Both the position numbers and the translations under genes were made by a program. From Breoghania sp. L-A4 (lineage in GTDB: Bacteria > Pseudomonadota > Alphaproteobacteria > Rhizobiales > Stappiaceae), in NCBI RefSeq assembly GCF_003432385.1, contig NZ_CP031841.1, positions 682,001 through 746,000 of the forward strand: 64,000 nt of DNA, written 5' to 3'. The notes under the pieces are model-generated. The model was not told where the DNA came from and made no database searches. It worked only from the letters and a program-made list of their open reading frames with translations. Below, one piece after another: positions 7,105 through 16,255 of this stretch (positions are counted from its first letter, which is position 1; each line of letters begins with the position of its first letter).

Positions 7105-8342
7105 GCTTCTCGGCGTCAGAACTCGATCGCATCAAGGCGATCCCGATCTCGCAAACCGTCGGTCGCGATGTGAGTTGGGATGCATCCAAGTCCAACTTTT
7201 CCGCGGGCGATCATTGGGCGTGCTGCCCCTTCCATGCCGAGCGCACGGCAAGCTTCCATGTCGATGACCGGCGCGGCACCTACAAGTGCTTTGGCTGTGG
7301 TGCGGCCGGCGACGGCATCACGTACCTCATGGAACGGCACGGGCTGTCCTTTGTCGAAGCGGTTGAACTGCTCGGCGGGCGGGCGGATGCGCCGCCGCCG
7401 GACCCGGCAGACGAGGTGCGGCGGCAAGCGGAGCGCGCAGCACACCAAGCGGCAAGCGAGAAAGCCGAGAACGCCTTTCGCGAGGAAGAGCGGCGCAAGG
7501 CCTACCGGATCTGGAAAGCCGGGCGCGGCTTCGTCACCTCGCCGGGCAATCTTGTCTATTTCCACGGGCGGGGCCTCAGTGCGCCGGAAGACGCGCCGCT
7601 GCGCTATCTGCACGAGTGTCCTTATTGGCTGCCGCCATCAAGCAAGGGCGAGAGGCCTGTGTTGATCTATTCCGGCCCGGCGATGCTGGCCGCGATCACG
7701 GGCCCGGATGGCCGGTTCCTCGGCGTTCATATGACCTGGTTCGACAAGGACCGACCCGGCGAGAAGCTCAGCCTCGCGCATCCGGTCACCGGTGAAGATC
7801 TGCCGGCCAAGAAAATCCGCGGCTCGAAGAAGCGCGGCTGGATCCTGCTGCATGACCCGCGTCGCTATGGTCAGGCGTTTCAGCGGCTGGTGATCGGCGA
7901 GGGGATCGAGACGGTGCGCTCGGTGTGGCAGGCGGAGCTGCGCGTACGCGGGCAGGGGAGGCTTGCAACGACCGGCTACGCGGCCTCGGTCGACCTGCAG
8001 CACCTGGGCGGCAAGGCGGTGGCCACGGTGAAGCATCCAACCATGACCGTGACGACGAGCTCCGGCCAGGTACGTGCCTCGCGGGTGCCGGGTCCTGAGC
8101 CGCATCCAGATGATGAACGGGCGCTCATGCTTCCTGAGACGATCATCGAGGCCTTGATGCTGGGCGATGGCGACAGCGATCGTTTTACGGCCGAACAGGT
8201 CCACATGCGGGCGGCAAAGCGCTGGATGCAACCGGGCCGCACGATCCGCAGCGCCTGGGCGGATGACGATGAGGATTTTAATGATCCATTGCGCAGGCCG
8301 CGCAAGCGAGCGGACGCGGAAAGCGAATTGGTGGGGGCATGA
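7101..8342 (+). CDS. Phage DNA primase (CHC2 zinc ribbon and Toprim-like)
   Basis: A 413-residue DnaG-type primase that would lay RNA primers for phage replication. The zinc ribbon is explicit: Cys42-x2-His45 (CPFH) and Cys63-x2-Cys66 (CFGC), followed by GDGITYLMERHGLSFVEAV as in DnaG. After a helical linker, the segment LVIGEGIETVRSVW fits the Toprim acidic site. A C-terminal acidic/basic tail follows. Start at 7101 (ATGA overlap, GGGGAGG upstream). The next gene is a helicase, making a primase-helicase pair. Confidence 0.85.
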   Translation: MSFSASELDRIKAIPISQTVGRDVSWDASKSNFSAGDHWACCPFHAERTASFHVDDRRGTYKCFGCGAAGDGITYLMERHGLSFVEAVELLGGRADAPPPDPADEVRRQAERAAHQAASEKAENAFREEERRKAYRIWKAGRGFVTSPGNLVYFHGRGLSAPEDAPLRYLHECPYWLPPSSKGERPVLIYSGPAMLAAITGPDGRFLGVHMTWFDKDRPGEKLSLAHPVTGEDLPAKKIRGSKKRGWILLHDPRRYGQAFQRLVIGEGIETVRSVWQAELRVRGQGRLATTGYAASVDLQHLGGKAVATVKHPTMTVTTSSGQVRASRVPGPEPHPDDERALMLPETIIEALMLGDGDSDRFTAEQVHMRAAKRWMQPGRTIRSAWADDDEDFNDPLRRPRKRADAESELVGA

Positions 8343-9964
8343 GCGACATCCATGAAGCCTATGGCGCAATCGTCTCGCGCATCGACGCGGCCGAGGCCTA
8401 TGACTTTGGCCAGCCCGCGGGCTTTGCTGACAGACCGAGCGGCATCTCTGACGGTGACGCGGACGACCTTGGCGCTCCCGAGGACTCTGGCGCCGCCAAG
8501 CAGCCGCAGCACTGGGGATACTCGGTTGAGCGGTTGAATGAGGAATGGGCGCTGGCGCTTGTGGGCTCCAAAGCGGTGATGGTGCGCGACAAGCCCGATG
8601 CGCCGATCGAGGACCGGGTGCGGATTATCCAGATCGAGGCGTTCCGCGCGCTCTACGCCAACCGGTTCACGCAGATCCTGCACGATTCAAAGATCAAGAC
8701 GATCACCTGGTCGAAGCGCTGGGAGACGGACCGGGACCGGCGACAGTTCGATGGCATTGAGTTCTTTCCCAATCATGACGGCGCGGTCGGGACGCCAGGA
8801 TATCTCAACCTGTGGCGCGGCTTCGCCCTTGTGCCGGATGCGCAGGCCGGCAGCTATGCCATCTTTCGCGATCACGTGTTCACCAACATCTGCGGCGGCG
8901 ACGACCAGCTCTTCGCCTGGGTGTTTGGATGGTTCGCGCATCTGATCCAGCGGCCGCGGGAGCGCATTGGCACAGCCCTGGTGGTGCGCGGATTGATGGG
9001 CACCGGCAAGACGGTGCTCGGTGAGGTGATGGGCTCTCTGATCGAGCAGCACTACTTCATGGTCGATGACCCGCGCTACATCACCGGCCAGTTCAATGCC
9101 CATATGGCGGCGTGTCTGCTGCTGCAGGCGGAGGAAGCGGTCTGGGCCGGCGACAAGGCGGCGGAAGGCCGGCTCAAGGGGCTGGTGACATCCAAGACGC
9201 AGATGATCGAGAGCAAGGGCGTCGATCCCTTCCGCATCGACAATTACGTGCGGCTGATCATGACCTCGAATGAGGATTGGGTGGTGCCCGCGGGCAAGGA
9301 CGAGCGGCGCTTTTGCGTTCTCGACGTGGCGCCGACCGCCAAGGAAGACCACGGCTACTTCAAGGAGATGTTCGCGGAACTCAACAGCGGCGGGCGCGCG
9401 GCGCTCCTGGCCGATCTGCTCGCCTTCGATGTGGATGCGGTCAACCTGCGCAAAATCCCCAAAACGAACAGCCTGCTGGAGCAAAAAATCCGCTCGCTCG
9501 ATCATGTCGAGTCCTTCCTGTTTGAAAGGCTCTGGGAAGGCAATCTGGTGAAGGGCGCGAACGGTTGGCCGCCGGGCGGGCTGATCCGCAAGGAGAAGCT
9601 GTTCGATTACTACCTTGAGGTCTCCGACAAGGTGGGCGTGAAGCGCCGTTCGGAACAGACCGTGTTCGGCATGAAGCTGCAAAAGCTGCTGCCCGACGTG
9701 CGGGTGACCAAGCGAATGGACGACGACATCGGAGGCGGGCGTGCCTGGTGCTACGAGTTCCCGTCGCTCACCCAGTGCCGGGAGGCGTTCCAGGCGGCGC
9801 TTGGACAAAAGGTCGACTGGCCCAGTGACGAAGATGACGACGGCCACGATGACGGGATGGATCCACAGTTCAGCGACGCGGGGAGACAGGACATGTGGGG
9901 TACAGGGCCTGACCGGTCCAACCTTCCCAACCTCGCATTCCCAAGGTTGGACCCGAATACATAA
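8339..9964 (+). CDS. D5-like phage replicative helicase / P-loop ATPase
   Basis: A 541-residue superfamily-3-like ATPase of the DUF5906/D5 type found next to phage primases. Walker A is GLMGTGKT (residues 218-225). Walker B-like LLLQAEEAVW follows near 255, and later LIMTSNEDWVVPAGKDERRF contains the sensor Asn and arginine-finger region typical of D5 helicases. The C-terminus is acidic. Coupled to the primase by ATGA. Its last coding bases contain the first copies of the GGTTGG iteron array, so gene end and putative origin overlap. Confidence 0.82.
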   Translation: MSDIHEAYGAIVSRIDAAEAYDFGQPAGFADRPSGISDGDADDLGAPEDSGAAKQPQHWGYSVERLNEEWALALVGSKAVMVRDKPDAPIEDRVRIIQIEAFRALYANRFTQILHDSKIKTITWSKRWETDRDRRQFDGIEFFPNHDGAVGTPGYLNLWRGFALVPDAQAGSYAIFRDHVFTNICGGDDQLFAWVFGWFAHLIQRPRERIGTALVVRGLMGTGKTVLGEVMGSLIEQHYFMVDDPRYITGQFNAHMAACLLLQAEEAVWAGDKAAEGRLKGLVTSKTQMIESKGVDPFRIDNYVRLIMTSNEDWVVPAGKDERRFCVLDVAPTAKEDHGYFKEMFAELNSGGRAALLADLLAFDVDAVNLRKIPKTNSLLEQKIRSLDHVESFLFERLWEGNLVKGANGWPPGGLIRKEKLFDYYLEVSDKVGVKRRSEQTVFGMKLQKLLPDVRVTKRMDDDIGGGRAWCYEFPSLTQCREAFQAALGQKVDWPSDEDDDGHDDGMDPQFSDAGRQDMWGTGPDRSNLPNLAFPRLDPNT

Positions 9965-10184
9965 ATTGTATCAATGCGATGACCAACCTGCCCAACCTGT
10001 CCAACCTATTTTGACGCCCCGCGCACGCGTGCGCGCGAAAAGGCATTGCACCCCTTCCGCCCTGTTCTCCCCCGACGGTGAAATAGGTTGGACAGGTTGG
10101 ACTTGGATTGCAGGCCTTTGAGATTGCTAGCGAAAACGCGTCCAACCTTTGTTTTTTAAGGTTGGTCAAGGTTGGACAGGTTGG
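9915..10184. repeat. Iteron-like array of 12 GGTTGG/CCAACC boxes with nested inverted repeats
   Basis: Twelve copies of the hexamer in either orientation begin at 9918, 9927, 9945, 9983, 9992, 10001, 10086, 10095, 10142, 10160, 10170 and 10179, mostly 9 bases apart within clusters. They build an 11-bp inverted repeat (9915-9925 with 9943-9953), a perfect 20-bp inverted repeat (9992-10011 with 10081-10100), a 10-bp one (10140-10149 with 10168-10177) and a three-fold direct repeat (10158-10187). The centre of the big repeat holds a 16-bp palindrome (10020-10035). The 256 bases after the helicase stop contain no gene. Position after primase and helicase suggests a replication origin or copy-control locus. 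Confidence 0.75.
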
Positions 10185-10219
10185 ACCGGAGCTCGATTTT
10201 GCAAAGAGGCGACAAAACC

Positions 10220-10930
10220 ATGGAGCGGCATGCGATGAAATCAATCGACATTGAGGATCTGGTGCATTGGGCGTTGCGCGATCAGGCGGTAGGCCACGAT
10301 CTGTCGGAAGGCGCCTATGGGCCGGAGGGGCTGCGGTCGAGCTGGCACAGCGTTGAGACGATCCTGCAGCTGGGCACCATGGTCGACACGTTTGGACGCG
10401 CGAACGGGAAGGGCGCCATGCACCCGGACGCGGTGTTGGTCGGCGACGCCCTGCGCGGGATGGATGCGCACGAGCGTCGGCTGGTTCTGGGCTACGGCAT
10501 GGCGGGCACGCGGCCGGATTGGGATTATGAGCCGGAGTTGCGCCCCTTTATCGGGGCCAACGGCAAGCCGGAGGTGGTCAAGCTGGTTGAGCGCGGGCAA
10601 CGAGGTTTGCGGGACGTGCCGCATCGCTGCGATCTGGAACTGCGCCCATCGCTGGAAGTCGTGGCCCATGCCTGGGCGACCTATCGCGACTGGTGGTTCG
10701 CGCTGACGTTTCTTTCGGCTTTGCTGCGGCCGAAGTTGGCAAGCCACGCGGTGACAGGGCCGAAGGCACCGTTCTCGCCATGGCTGGGAATGGGGCTGGC
10801 GGGGCTGATCGAGGAGATGACCGGCGGGGAAGACGATGCGTCGAGGCAAAATGCTGACAGGGCAGGTGGGTCGACGGTGGCTCGCTCGCTTGACTTGGGA
10901 GTTGGACTTGACGCACAACCAACAGGCTAA
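10220..10930 (+). CDS. Hypothetical phage protein after the iteron array (236 aa)
   Basis: Starts MERHAMKSIDIEDLVHWAL at 10220 (ATG at 10235 is an alternative). A mixed helical protein without membrane segments: an acidic N-terminus, an Arg-rich middle (DAHERRLVLGYG) and a Trp-rich stretch (AWATYRDWWFALTF). I recognise no catalytic motif. It lies alone between the iteron array and a strong terminator, separated from both the replication operon and the head genes. A role as origin-binding or late regulatory protein is possible from position only. Confidence 0.55.
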   Translation: MERHAMKSIDIEDLVHWALRDQAVGHDLSEGAYGPEGLRSSWHSVETILQLGTMVDTFGRANGKGAMHPDAVLVGDALRGMDAHERRLVLGYGMAGTRPDWDYEPELRPFIGANGKPEVVKLVERGQRGLRDVPHRCDLELRPSLEVVAHAWATYRDWWFALTFLSALLRPKLASHAVTGPKAPFSPWLGMGLAGLIEEMTGGEDDASRQNADRAGGSTVARSLDLGVGLDAQPTG

Positions 10931-10953
10931 ATTAGGTTGTTGAGCGACTAAAG

Positions 10954-10988
10954 AGCCGGCGGGGCGAACAGCCCGCGCCGGCTTTTTT
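10954..10988 (+). terminator. Rho-independent terminator between early and late regions
   Basis: An 8-bp stem AGCCGGCG (10954-10961) pairs with CGCCGGCT (10976-10983) and is followed directly by T6. It closes the replication region before the head genes. Confidence 0.85.
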
Positions 10989-11002
10989 GTGGGGCGGATC
11001 CG

Positions 11003-11563
11003 ATGGCGGCTGTCACCTTCACATGGCAAGGCGACGGCATGGCTCGTCTCACGGCTGCCGCCAAGAACCTCGAGCCGGGCAAGGCGCGCCATGCCTTTCG
11101 CCGCGGCATCAACAAGGCCGGCGACAAGACCTATACCGCCACAAAGCGCACGGTCGCCAAGCAGGTCGGGCTGTCGCAGAAGCAGACCGAGGCCAAGGGC
11201 GGCTTGCGGCGCGTGCGGGCGAATTATTCCGCGCTGGAATATCTGATCATCTCGCGCGGCGGTCATATCAGCCTGAAAGAGTTCAAGGCGCGCCAGATCG
11301 CCAAAGGCGTCTCGGCGGCGCCCTGGGGCATCCGCCGTGTCTTCGCCAGCACCTTTGGGTTGAGCGCCGGTAAGCTCGGTGGCCACGTCTTCAAGCGCGC
11401 GGGTGCGGCGCGGTTTCCAATCGCAAAGCTGTTCGGCCCGGCGATCCCGCGCGAGATCGTCAAGGACGCGAGCCGTGCGGCTTTTGTCGAGACCGTGGCG
11501 CGCGAACTGCCGCCGAAGATCGAACATGAGATCCGCCGCTTGATGAAGGGCACGGCCAGCTGA
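11003..11563 (+). CDS. Minor tail protein Z-like protein
   Basis: A 186-residue basic protein resembling the minor tail Z family: HAFRRGINKAGDKTYTATKRTVAKQVGL is the typical start, and it ends with a helix (IEHEIRRLMKGTAS). In lambda, Z is needed for a complete tail end; in other phages homologues serve as tail completion proteins. Its place here, before the terminase genes rather than among tail genes, is unusual. The ATG is preceded only by a weak GGGGCGGA. The C-terminus may bind DNA or connect to the head. Confidence 0.65.
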   Translation: MAAVTFTWQGDGMARLTAAAKNLEPGKARHAFRRGINKAGDKTYTATKRTVAKQVGLSQKQTEAKGGLRRVRANYSALEYLIISRGGHISLKEFKARQIAKGVSAAPWGIRRVFASTFGLSAGKLGGHVFKRAGAARFPIAKLFGPAIPREIVKDASRAAFVETVARELPPKIEHEIRRLMKGTAS

Positions 11564-11726
11564 GGCCAGCGGCCGGCGGGCGAGGCCCGGGCCTCCCCCA
11601 GATTTAGGGACCGTTTCCGCCCGAGCCTCCTGCGGGGGCGCGGCCGCGCGGGATTGCGCCAGTCTGACACGAAACTCGAAGCCTAAAGAGCTAAACAGCC
11701 GGGCTAAACAACACGAGGTTTGGAAC
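11564..11726. other. Candidate packaging (cos) region upstream of terminase
   Basis: This gap lies directly before the small terminase gene, where lambda-type phages keep cos. It contains a 14-bp perfect palindrome, GAGGCCCGGGCCTC (11582-11595), and very GC-rich flanks. No gene is visible. The cos idea is positional inference only. Confidence 0.3.
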
Positions 11727-12380
11727 GTGAGCGAGCCCCTTGCCCAAGAGACCCTCGTCTCGAAAGGCGAGTTCGCCAAGCTGATCAACGTCACGCCTGG
11801 GCGGGTGTCGCAATACATCACCGAGGGCAAGCTGACGGCGGATGCCTTTGACGGCTCGGGGCGTAGCGCCAAGGTGCGGGTCGAGCAGGCCTGCCGTCAG
11901 CTGAAGCTCCGGCTCGATATCAGCCAGCGACTTGGCAATGGCATCACGACGCGGCTGGAGCCGCAGGTGCCGCTGATGGCGATGCCGGCCGCCCAGCCCG
12001 CCCGGGTGTTTGAGCCGCGCGAGCCTGAGGAAGACGTCTCGGTCGAGGCGCAGCTCAAGCGCGAGAAGCTTCGCGAGGCCCAGTATCGCAACCGCAAGGC
12101 GGCGGAAGAGGAAGAGGCGCGCAAGGGCCGGTTGACCGAGACCGTTGCCGCGCGCGCGCAAATGGCGTCGGTTGCCGCGGGCATGCTTCAGGTGTTTGAA
12201 GGGTCGCTTGCCGATATCGCATCGGCAGTGGCCGCAAAGTTCAGTGTCCCGCAGCGCGACGTGCTGCACCTGTTGCGCGCGGAGTTCCGCAACCTTCGTG
12301 ACAGGGCGAGCGAGCAGACACGACGTCGGCAGGAAGAAATGCCGGAAACACTATCGACCAGAATCGAGGCTGAGAGCTGA
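11727..12380 (+). CDS. Terminase small subunit (Nu1-like)
   Basis: A 217-residue DNA-packaging protein. The N-terminus carries a winged-helix DNA-binding unit like lambda Nu1 (LVSKGEFAKLINVTPGRVSQYITEGKL), which recognises the packaging site. A long charged helix follows (VEAQLKREKLREAQYRNRKAAEEEEARKG; about residues 108-137), probably for assembly, and the C-terminal part should contact the large subunit. The next gene, three bases after its stop, is the large subunit. Confidence 0.82.
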   Translation: MSEPLAQETLVSKGEFAKLINVTPGRVSQYITEGKLTADAFDGSGRSAKVRVEQACRQLKLRLDISQRLGNGITTRLEPQVPLMAMPAAQPARVFEPREPEEDVSVEAQLKREKLREAQYRNRKAAEEEEARKGRLTETVAARAQMASVAAGMLQVFEGSLADIASAVAAKFSVPQRDVLHLLRAEFRNLRDRASEQTRRRQEEMPETLSTRIEAES

Positions 12381-12383
12381 GCC

Positions 12384-14351
12384 ATGACATCCATGATCGT
12401 CGAGACCGCCAATGCTGAATGGTTGGCGGCCGATGTCATGGCTGAAATCCTCAATCCCCCGCCGCCGGTCGACTATCTCGCCTGGGCGGAAGCCAACATC
12501 GTCTTTTCCGAGCGTGAGAGCCCTTATCCGGGACCGTACAATCGGGCGCTGTTTCCGTACTTCGATGAGATTCTGCGGGCGATGTCACCGGACGATCCAT
12601 GCCGGGTGGTGACGGTGAAGAAGTCGGCGCAGCTTGGCGGCACGGTGCTGGCGAACATCTTTACCGGCGGGTCGATCGCCATGGACCCGGGTGATTTCCT
12701 CTATGTGCATCCGACCGACGGCAACGCGCAGCGCTGGTCGAAGATGAAACTCGTGCCGATGCTCAAGGGCACCACGGCGCTACGCAAGCTGTTTCCGATG
12801 CGCTCGCGCGATGGTCTGGACTCGGTTCTCTACAAGGAAAGGGTCGACGGGCGCGGCGCGATCCAGATCTCGGGCGCCAATTCGCCCGCTTCGCTCAGCC
12901 AGGTGACGATGAAACGGCAGGTCCAGGACGATCTGTCGAAATGGGAGATCAATTCCGCCGGCGATCCGGAGACGCAAGCCGACAGTCGTTCTCAGGCGCA
13001 TGAGTTCGCGAAGATCGCGAAAATCTCGACGCCGATGATCATGCCGGGGTGCCGCATCACCCGCAATTTTGAGGCCGGCAGCGAGGAGCACCCTTACGTG
13101 CCTTGTCCGCACTGCGGGCACATGCAGGTGCTGGTCTGGTCGAACATGCTGGAGAACCTCGATGAGGAAAAGCCGGAAGCGGCTTGCTTTGTCTGCGAGG
13201 GACCGGAGTGCGGCGGCGTCATCGAGGAGCATCACCGCGCGCAGATGCTGCGCGAGCTGGAATGGCGGGCGCACAATCCGCGCGCGCGGCGCGAGCATCG
13301 CTCGTTTTGGATCTGGTCGGCCTATTCGATCCTGCAAAGCTGGGAGCGCATCGCGCGCTCCTGGCTGAAGGCCAAGGGCGATCCGGCGAGCGAGCAGACG
13401 TTTCTGAATGATGTGGTCGGTGAGGCCTACCAGGCGCAAGGCGAGGCACCGCCCTGGGAGGAGTTGCGCGACCGCGCGGCCGAGGCGCATTACGACCGCG
13501 GGCGGATCCCGTCCGGCGCCCTGGTCATCACGCTCGGCATCGATTGCCAGACCGACCGCGTGGAGTGGCAGGTGGTTGGCTGGGGGCGGCACAAGAACCG
13601 TTTCGTCATCGACTATGGCGTCATTCCCGGTCACATCGCGGAAAGCCAGTGCCAGGCCAGTCTCGACGGCCTGGTCGCGCAGGCGTGGATGAACGAGGCC
13701 GGTCATCAGATCGTGGCCGACAAGGTCGCGATCGACGGCAACGCCTGGACGGAAGACGTCTGGGATTGGGTCAAACGGCACCCGGCGTCCCGTGTGATCA
13801 TGGTGCGCGGCAACAACCGCGACACGGCACCGCTGCTGGAGCGGGTAAAGAAAGAGCGCAACCGGCGCACGGGCAAGGTGCTGCGCTATTCCAAGCGGTT
13901 TTATTCGTTCAACGCGTCTGTCCTGAAGATGGCGTTTTATCGCAACGCCAAGAAGATCGATCCGCTGGAGACCGGCTATGTGGCCCTGCCGCGTGGGCTT
14001 GAGGATGAATATTTTCGCCAGCTGACGGCCGAGCGCCGGGTCGGCAAGCGAACGCGGGACGGGTTTGAGGAATTCCGCTGGGAGAAAGATCCAGCGCAGG
14101 CCAATGAGGCGCTCGACACGATGAACCAGGCAGAAGCCGCGGCGATGCGTTTTGGCATTCGCGGCATGCCGGACACTGTGTGGGACGCGCTGGAAGCCGC
14201 GCGCGAAACCCCGGCGCCAACTGGTGAACAGCTCGACATTGAAGACCTTATGGACCGGCCGGCCGCTGTCGTGCCGGACAAGGCCAGGACGGCGAACAAG
14301 TCTTCAGGCGAGATCAAGGCATCGCGCCGCAGCAAGTGGGCTCATCGATGA
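12384..14351 (+). CDS. Terminase large subunit (lambda GpA family)
   Basis: A 655-residue packaging motor and nuclease. The N-terminal ATPase has the GpA-type P-loop in KKSAQLGGT and a zinc-binding-like segment (CPHCGH and CFVCEGPECGG, about residues 234-273). The C-terminal nuclease region begins at LGIDCQTDRVEWQVVGWG, with Asp residues for metal binding. Length and order match lambda gpA (641 residues). It ends overlapping the portal start by ATGA. It would cut concatemers at cos and drive DNA into the prohead. Confidence 0.93.
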   Translation: MTSMIVETANAEWLAADVMAEILNPPPPVDYLAWAEANIVFSERESPYPGPYNRALFPYFDEILRAMSPDDPCRVVTVKKSAQLGGTVLANIFTGGSIAMDPGDFLYVHPTDGNAQRWSKMKLVPMLKGTTALRKLFPMRSRDGLDSVLYKERVDGRGAIQISGANSPASLSQVTMKRQVQDDLSKWEINSAGDPETQADSRSQAHEFAKIAKISTPMIMPGCRITRNFEAGSEEHPYVPCPHCGHMQVLVWSNMLENLDEEKPEAACFVCEGPECGGVIEEHHRAQMLRELEWRAHNPRARREHRSFWIWSAYSILQSWERIARSWLKAKGDPASEQTFLNDVVGEAYQAQGEAPPWEELRDRAAEAHYDRGRIPSGALVITLGIDCQTDRVEWQVVGWGRHKNRFVIDYGVIPGHIAESQCQASLDGLVAQAWMNEAGHQIVADKVAIDGNAWTEDVWDWVKRHPASRVIMVRGNNRDTAPLLERVKKERNRRTGKVLRYSKRFYSFNASVLKMAFYRNAKKIDPLETGYVALPRGLEDEYFRQLTAERRVGKRTRDGFEEFRWEKDPAQANEALDTMNQAEAAAMRFGIRGMPDTVWDALEAARETPAPTGEQLDIEDLMDRPAAVVPDKARTANKSSGEIKASRRSKWAHR

Positions 14352-15985
14352 GCATTTTTGGTGGCCTCTTCAACCGGCGCCCTGATCGGGCAGCTGGCGG
14401 ACAGCGCGCGGCTGCCCGGCCACAGGCGCGCTATTTGCGCGATACCACGTCGGGTGTCATCCAGGCGCGTCAGCCGGTACTGGCCGAGAGCCGCGACGAT
14501 ATCGGCCGGTCGTGGCGGCGCGCCGCGGCCCTGGCAAACGACTTGATCCAGAACTCCGGCCGGCTGAAGGGCGCCGTCGACCAGGTGTTGGCGGACACGG
14601 TCGGCATTGAGTTGACGCTCAATCCGCAACCGGACCTCACAGGCCTTGGATACGACGAGGCGGAGACGACCGCCTTCGTCCGGCTCATCAAGCAGCGCTG
14701 GAAGCGCTTTGCGTGGAACCCGGCCGAGTGCGACTTCCGCGGCAAGTTCACGCTGCCGCAGCTGGTCGACATCGGTCTGCGCTGGCACATCGCCTATGGC
14801 GAAGTGACCGGGGTGCTCGACTATATGCCGGCAGCCGAGCGGCGGCGGTACGGCATCACGACGGGCTCGAAACTCTGTCTGGTGCCGCCGCCTCGACTTG
14901 TGCAGGACACCAGTGAATTCGAGGGACTGCATCAGGGCGTCTATCACGACGAAAACGGGCGGGCGGTTGGATATCTGTTGCAGGATCGCGACCCGGGCAG
15001 CTTTCGCAAGCGGCGCTACCCGGCGCGCGATGCGGATGGCCGCGCGGCCTTCATGCACATCTTCGATCCGGTTGATGCGACGGACGTGCGCGGGATCTCG
15101 GTGCTGACGTCGGCGATCCGCAAGCACATCCAGCACGAAATGCTGGACGACGCGACGCTGCAAACCGCGATCCTGCAGACGATCTTCGCGGCTGTGCTCA
15201 CCAGCGAGCAGCCGTCGGCCGACGCGTTCGAGGCGCTGGAAGCGCTCAAGGATGCCGATGGCGGGTCCAAATATGTCGGCGAGTTCGTTGATTATCTCAG
15301 CGGCAGCTTGGAGCGCGCTGCCGACAGCCGGTTGACGGTCGGCAGCGATCCGCAAGTGTCGCATCTGGCGCCGGGCGAGACCTTCGACATCAAGACGGCG
15401 GGCACGCCGGGCAACCAGTATCTGCCGTTTTCCGCAGCACTTGGCCGAGACATGGCGCGGGCCATCGGCATCACCTACGGCGGGCTGACGATGGACCACA
15501 CGAGCGCGACCTATTCCTCGGTGCGCATGGAGAATTCCTCGATCTGGCCGGTGGTGATGCGTCGTCGCGAGCGGATCGCAGCACCCATCAACCAACAGGT
15601 CTATGAGAACTGGTTTGATGAGGAAATCGGCGAGGGTCGGATCCCCTTCAAGGGCGGCTATCGGGCGTTTGCCGCCAACCGTGAGCGGGTGACCTGGGCG
15701 CAGTGGCAGGGACCGGCCAAGCCTTCGGCCGATGACCTGAAGAGTGCCAAGGCGGCAAGCGAGCGGATTTCCAACGGCACCTCGGCCATTCAGATCGAGG
15801 CTGCGGATCTGGGCATCGATCCGGACGAGCTTTTTGAGATGCGGCGGCGCGAGCATCAGCGGTACGTCGACGCCGGCATGCGCAGCCCGTTCGACCGCAA
15901 CCATTCCGCCTCTGACCAGGCGGATGGTGGATCCGGCACCAGCTCCGGTTCCGGCACAGACGATCAGCCAGGGGCGGCCGCATGA
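14348..15985 (+). CDS. Portal protein (lambda GpB family)
   Basis: A 545-residue portal that forms the DNA entry ring at one head vertex. Recognisable features are YLRDTTSGVIQARQPVLAESRDDIGRSWRRAAAL near the N-terminus, the central RGISVLTSAIRKH and the C-terminal GLTMDHTSATYSSVRMENSSIWPVV typical of lambda-type portals. The tail is Ser/Gly-rich. Start chosen at 14348 because ATGA overlaps the terminase stop; the frame extends four codons further. Length is close to lambda gpB (533). Confidence 0.93.
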   Translation: MSIFGGLFNRRPDRAAGGQRAAARPQARYLRDTTSGVIQARQPVLAESRDDIGRSWRRAAALANDLIQNSGRLKGAVDQVLADTVGIELTLNPQPDLTGLGYDEAETTAFVRLIKQRWKRFAWNPAECDFRGKFTLPQLVDIGLRWHIAYGEVTGVLDYMPAAERRRYGITTGSKLCLVPPPRLVQDTSEFEGLHQGVYHDENGRAVGYLLQDRDPGSFRKRRYPARDADGRAAFMHIFDPVDATDVRGISVLTSAIRKHIQHEMLDDATLQTAILQTIFAAVLTSEQPSADAFEALEALKDADGGSKYVGEFVDYLSGSLERAADSRLTVGSDPQVSHLAPGETFDIKTAGTPGNQYLPFSAALGRDMARAIGITYGGLTMDHTSATYSSVRMENSSIWPVVMRRRERIAAPINQQVYENWFDEEIGEGRIPFKGGYRAFAANRERVTWAQWQGPAKPSADDLKSAKAASERISNGTSAIQIEAADLGIDPDELFEMRRREHQRYVDAGMRSPFDRNHSASDQADGGSGTSSGSGTDDQPGAAA

Positions 15986-16245
15986 CGGTGATCAAGATCC
16001 AGGACCGCACGCTCGACACAAGCGATCCGTGTGCCGTTGCCGAGACCTTGAGGGCGCTGCGGTTGCAGATCGCCGCGGGCGGCCAGGCTGAGACGGTTCG
16101 CTTCGGCGAGGAAGAGGTCCGCTATTCGGCTGCCAACCTGAAGCTGCTGGATCGCGAAATCGCGCGCTTTGAAGGCGCGTGCTCAGTGGCGACGACAGGT
16201 CGCCGCCCACGCCGACGCTATGCGCGCCGGATCCGTTGGGACTAG
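15982..16245 (+). CDS. Head-tail connector gpW-like protein
   Basis: An 87-residue basic protein like lambda gpW, which binds under the portal and completes the head. The pattern VRYSAANLKLLDREIARFEG followed by an Arg-rich end (RRPRRRYARRIRW) is typical of the family. In lambda, W lies before B; here it follows the portal. Overlaps the portal stop by ATGA. Confidence 0.75.
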   Translation: MTVIKIQDRTLDTSDPCAVAETLRALRLQIAAGGQAETVRFGEEEVRYSAANLKLLDREIARFEGACSVATTGRRPRRRYARRIRWD

Positions 16246-16255
16246 GAGAGTTCAC

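Noticed and set aside
10241-11872. A 543-residue minus-strand ORF spanning the terminator and two genes
   Set aside because: It crosses a strong terminator, two plus-strand genes and the cos-like gap; composition is shadow-like.
14342-15904. A 520-residue ORF on the minus strand opposite the portal gene
   Set aside because: It lies fully antisense to a clear portal gene, is Arg/Leu-rich with no motif, and is a typical shadow frame of GC-rich DNA.
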